8,151 bases of DNA from Oscillospiraceae bacterium. GTDB lineage: Bacteria > Bacillota > Clostridia > Oscillospirales > Ruminococcaceae. Shown in pieces: positions 7,277-8,151 of this stretch. The notes under the pieces were generated by a model that made no database searches, was not told the origin of the DNA, and was given only the letters and a program-made list of their open reading frames with translations. The translations under genes were made by a program, and so were the position numbers. The DNA lies in assembly GCA_014858325.1 (NCBI GenBank), contig RKCM01000229.1, positions 1-8,151 on the forward strand, given 5' to 3'. The first letter of the stretch is position 1. Each line of letters opens with the position of its first letter.

Positions 7277-7328
7277 AGAGCCACCGTGCATTCGGCCCCA
7301 CGCAGGGCCTTGCACTGTGGCTCTTTTT
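7277..7328 (+). terminator. Intrinsic terminator of the lgt operon
   Basis: Arms AGAGCCACCGTGCA (7277-7290) and TGCACTGTGGCTCT (7311-7324) pair over 14 positions with one mismatch. The 20-nt apical part contains a smaller GGCCC/GGGCC hairpin. A run of five T (7324-7328) follows. It begins 14 nt after the lgt stop. Its right arm contains the -35 region of the next promoter and shares sequence with an inverted repeat described separately. Confidence 0.92.
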
Positions 7329-7338
7329 AGGGTATAAT
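7310..7338 (+). promoter_or_regulatory. Promoter of the toxin-antitoxin operon
   Basis: A perfect -10 TATAAT (7333-7338) has a weak -35, TTGCAC (7310-7315, 3 of 6), at 17-nt spacing. The -35 lies inside the right arm of the lgt terminator. Transcription should start near 7345, about 23 nt before the antitoxin ATG. The strong -10 with a weak -35 would suit repression by the antitoxin, but that is inferred. Confidence 0.75.
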
Positions 7339-7348
7339 AAAGCCACAG
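7315..7348 (+). repeat. Perfect 8-bp inverted repeat flanking the toxin-antitoxin -10 box (candidate operator)
   Basis: CTGTGGCT (7315-7322) and AGCCACAG (7341-7348) are exact reverse complements separated by 18 nt that contain TATAAT. The half-site centres are 26 bp apart, about two and a half helical turns. Phd/YefM antitoxins, alone or with toxin, repress their own promoters by binding palindromes there, so this is a candidate operator. The left arm also belongs to the lgt terminator, so part of the match could be incidental. Confidence 0.55.
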
Positions 7349-7367
7349 AATACAAGGGGGTACGACT

Positions 7368-7625
7368 ATGCAGATCATTCCGATGCGCGAACTGAAAAAT
7401 ACCGTGGAGATCGAGCGCCGCTGCGCCGAAGAGAACGGCCCGGTCTTTGTGACCAAAAACGGCTATGGCCGCCTTGTGGTGATGGATATCGACTACTACG
7501 AGCGGTCCATGCGGGAAATGGAAGAGCTGAAGCTGGTGATGGAAGGCCTGAAAGACGTAAAGGAGGGCCGTGTAGTGGACGGACCGACTGCAATGGCGGA
7601 GATCAGGAGGGAATATGGGCTGTGA
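7368..7625 (+). CDS. Type II antitoxin, Phd/YefM family
   Basis: This small protein (85 residues) should neutralise the toxin encoded next and repress the shared promoter. Residues 1-45 show the Phd/YefM DNA-binding and dimer fold: MQIIPMRELKNTVEI, then GPVFVTKNGYGRLVVMDIDYYE (24-45), the typical 'P-V-x-V-T-K-N-G' followed by a beta strand and D-x-x-x-Y-E. Residues 46-85 are charged and largely helical (MREMEELKLVMEGL), the segment that in this family folds on the toxin. AAGGGGG (7354-7360) lies 7 nt before the ATG. The gene overlaps the toxin gene by 11 bp in the usual antitoxin-first order. The closest named relative (Phd, YefM, RelB-like) cannot be settled from sequence, so no symbol is given. 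Confidence 0.9.
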   Translation: MQIIPMRELKNTVEIERRCAEENGPVFVTKNGYGRLVVMDIDYYERSMREMEELKLVMEGLKDVKEGRVVDGPTAMAEIRREYGL

Positions 7626-7947
7626 ATACCAATTCCGCATGACGGAACGCGCAAAACAGGACGTTCGTCAGACAGTCGGTTACATCCGAAACGAGTTGGA
7701 CAATGAAAAAGCAGCGCTGTCGCTCCTGAATGAACTCGAAAAATGCATGGAGCGGCTGTGTATGTTCCCGGAAAGCGGAAGCCTTGTTTTTACAGCATAT
7801 CTGCCGGGAGAGCATATCCGCAAGAAAATCGTGGGCAAATACATCCTGTTCTATCAGGTCTTAGCAGCAGAGCGGGTCGTCCGCGTCCTCCGTGTGGTGT
7901 ACGGTGCGCGGGATATGGACGAAGTGCTCAAGGGCTTGAGCAGCTGA
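7615..7947 (+). CDS. Type II toxin, RelE/ParE superfamily
   Basis: The product (110 residues) has the RelE/ParE layout. A first strand (EYQFRMTERAKQDV, 4-17) is followed by two helices (about 11-28 and 30-49, including DNEKAALSLLNELEKCMERL) and the FPESG turn (51-55). The strands IRKKIVGKYILFYQV (68-82) and VVRVLRVVYGARDM (88-101) end in the typical G-x-RD. RelE members cleave mRNA at the ribosome and ParE members poison gyrase. The long helical hairpin and C-terminal 'RVxxGxRD' lean towards the ParE-like branch, but the target is not decidable here. AGGAGGG (7605-7611), inside the antitoxin gene, lies 3 nt before the ATG, and the 11-bp overlap implies coupled translation. Its base composition looks less GC-rich than the neighbouring housekeeping genes, consistent with horizontal acquisition. 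It probably acts only when the labile antitoxin falls. Confidence 0.9.
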   Translation: MGCEYQFRMTERAKQDVRQTVGYIRNELDNEKAALSLLNELEKCMERLCMFPESGSLVFTAYLPGEHIRKKIVGKYILFYQVLAAERVVRVLRVVYGARDMDEVLKGLSS

Positions 7948-7974
7948 AAAACCCGAAAAACTTTGCAAGAAAGC

Positions 7975-8008
7975 GCAAAAAGGCCTTGCAATCCGGGCAC
8001 TTTTTTGC
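7975..8008 (+). terminator. Possible terminator after the toxin gene, overlapping the rplU promoter
   Basis: GCAAAAA (7975-7981) faces TTTTTGC (8002-8008). An AAAAAG/CTTTTT stem extended by GCC/GGC with one bulged A gives a hairpin of about 9 bp followed by a T run. The A-rich left and T-rich right arms would suit termination from either side. The stem is weaker than the other two terminators here. A second, competing perfect repeat (TTGCAAG 7963-7969 and CTTGCAA 7985-7991) overlaps it. Confidence 0.5.
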
Positions 8009-8014
8009 TATACT
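7986..8014 (+). promoter_or_regulatory. Extended -10 promoter of rplU
   Basis: TTGCAA (-35, 7986-7991, 4 of 6) is spaced 17 nt from TATACT (-10, 8009-8014, 5 of 6). The -10 is preceded by TG at 8006-8007, giving an extended -10 (TGCTATACT). Transcription should start near 8020, exactly where the structured leader begins. This is the expected strength for a ribosomal protein gene. Confidence 0.85.
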
Positions 8015-8020
8015 ATTCTA

Positions 8021-8094
8021 GCCGCTTGGTGTGGGCGCCGGAAATGGCCCCTGTGAGGGCCTGCCTTTACGACCAGCGAGTACAACGAAAAGGA
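8021..8094 (+). ncRNA. Ribosomal protein L21 leader (cis-regulatory RNA)
   Basis: The 5' untranslated region of rplU can fold into one branched stem. CGCT and GG (8023-8026, 8028-8029, one bulged T) pair with CC and AGCG (8073-8078). GGC (8034-8036) can pair with GCC (8063-8065). The top is a GGCCC-CTGTGA-GGGCC hairpin (8046-8061). Firmicutes carry a conserved L21 leader RNA in this position, thought to be bound by L21 for feedback control. Position and a GC-rich stem ahead of the Shine-Dalgarno fit that family. I assign it by context and fold, without a covariance-model score. Confidence 0.7.
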
Positions 8095-8103
8095 ATGAAA
8101 CAA

Positions 8104-8151
8104 ATGTACGCAATCATTGTTACCGGCGGTAAGCAGTACCGCGTGGAGCAG
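8104..8151 (+). CDS. rplU: 50S ribosomal protein L21 (first 16 codons; continues past window)
   Basis: The visible N-terminus MYAIIVTGGKQYRVEQ matches the strongly conserved start of L21, a protein of the large ribosomal subunit that binds 23S rRNA. The gene runs off the end of the window. I chose the ATG at 8104 over the in-frame ATG at 8095 because the Shine-Dalgarno (AAAAGGA, 8088-8094) abuts the earlier ATG, while 8104 has a normal 9-nt gap and gives the canonical L21 N-terminus. In Firmicutes rplU is usually followed by a small cysteine-protease gene (ysxB/prp) and rpmA, which would lie outside this window. The leader upstream probably controls it. Confidence 0.95.
   Translation, partial: MYAIIVTGGKQYRVEQ

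Noticed and set aside
8095..8097. Earlier in-frame ATG for rplU.
   Set aside because: It directly abuts the AAAAGGA ribosome binding site, leaving no spacing. The ATG at 8104 gives the canonical L21 N-terminus.
1..8151. CRISPR arrays, tRNA or rRNA genes, insertion sequences, phage attachment sites.
   Set aside because: I looked for regularly spaced direct repeats, cloverleaf-like segments and transposase or integrase motifs, and saw none.

Overview
The window is GC-rich, densely packed chromosomal DNA in which every supported gene lies on the + strand. Protein-level resemblances and the gene order suggest an anaerobic gut Firmicute of the Oscillospiraceae (Faecalibacterium/Subdoligranulum-like). 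The features behind this are a Bacillus-type LysC, a YfmF/YfmH-type M16 peptidase pair, an L21 leader in front of rplU, and sigma-A promoters with 17-nt spacers. The taxonomic call is inference; no 16S or other marker is present.

Region 1 (1-2772) is the end of an aspartate-family amino-acid operon: the 3' part of hom (homoserine dehydrogenase), thrB (homoserine kinase) and lysC (aspartokinase), closed by a clear intrinsic terminator. LysC supplies aspartyl phosphate, Hom makes homoserine and ThrB phosphorylates it towards threonine. lysC contains a strong in-frame internal ribosome binding site at codon 247, where Bacillus-type aspartokinases start their separate regulatory beta subunit.

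Region 2 (2805-7328) is a second transcription unit with its own near-consensus promoter (TTTACA-17-TATAAT). It holds a membrane-anchored M15/VanY-like protein that has lost two key active-site residues, two overlapping M16 peptidase genes, and lgt (prolipoprotein diacylglyceryl transferase) with an unusual C-terminal tail. The first M16 protein lacks the zinc motif but keeps the R/Y motif; the second keeps HxxEH but lacks a clear R/Y motif. Start/stop overlaps (8 bp, then 4 bp) couple the last three genes. A long hairpin terminator ends the unit.

Region 3 (7310-7947) is a two-gene type II toxin-antitoxin module (Phd/YefM antitoxin, RelE/ParE toxin). Its -35 is embedded in the lgt terminator, and its -10 is bracketed by a perfect 8-bp inverted repeat that may be its operator. 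Region 4 (7948-8151) holds a hairpin after the toxin gene that overlaps an extended -10 promoter, an L21-type autoregulatory leader, and the first 16 codons of rplU.

The most interesting points are the degenerate M15 protein leading an M16-M16-lgt operon, the split-active-site M16 pair, the nested terminator/promoter/inverted repeat at the toxin-antitoxin locus, and the lysC internal start.
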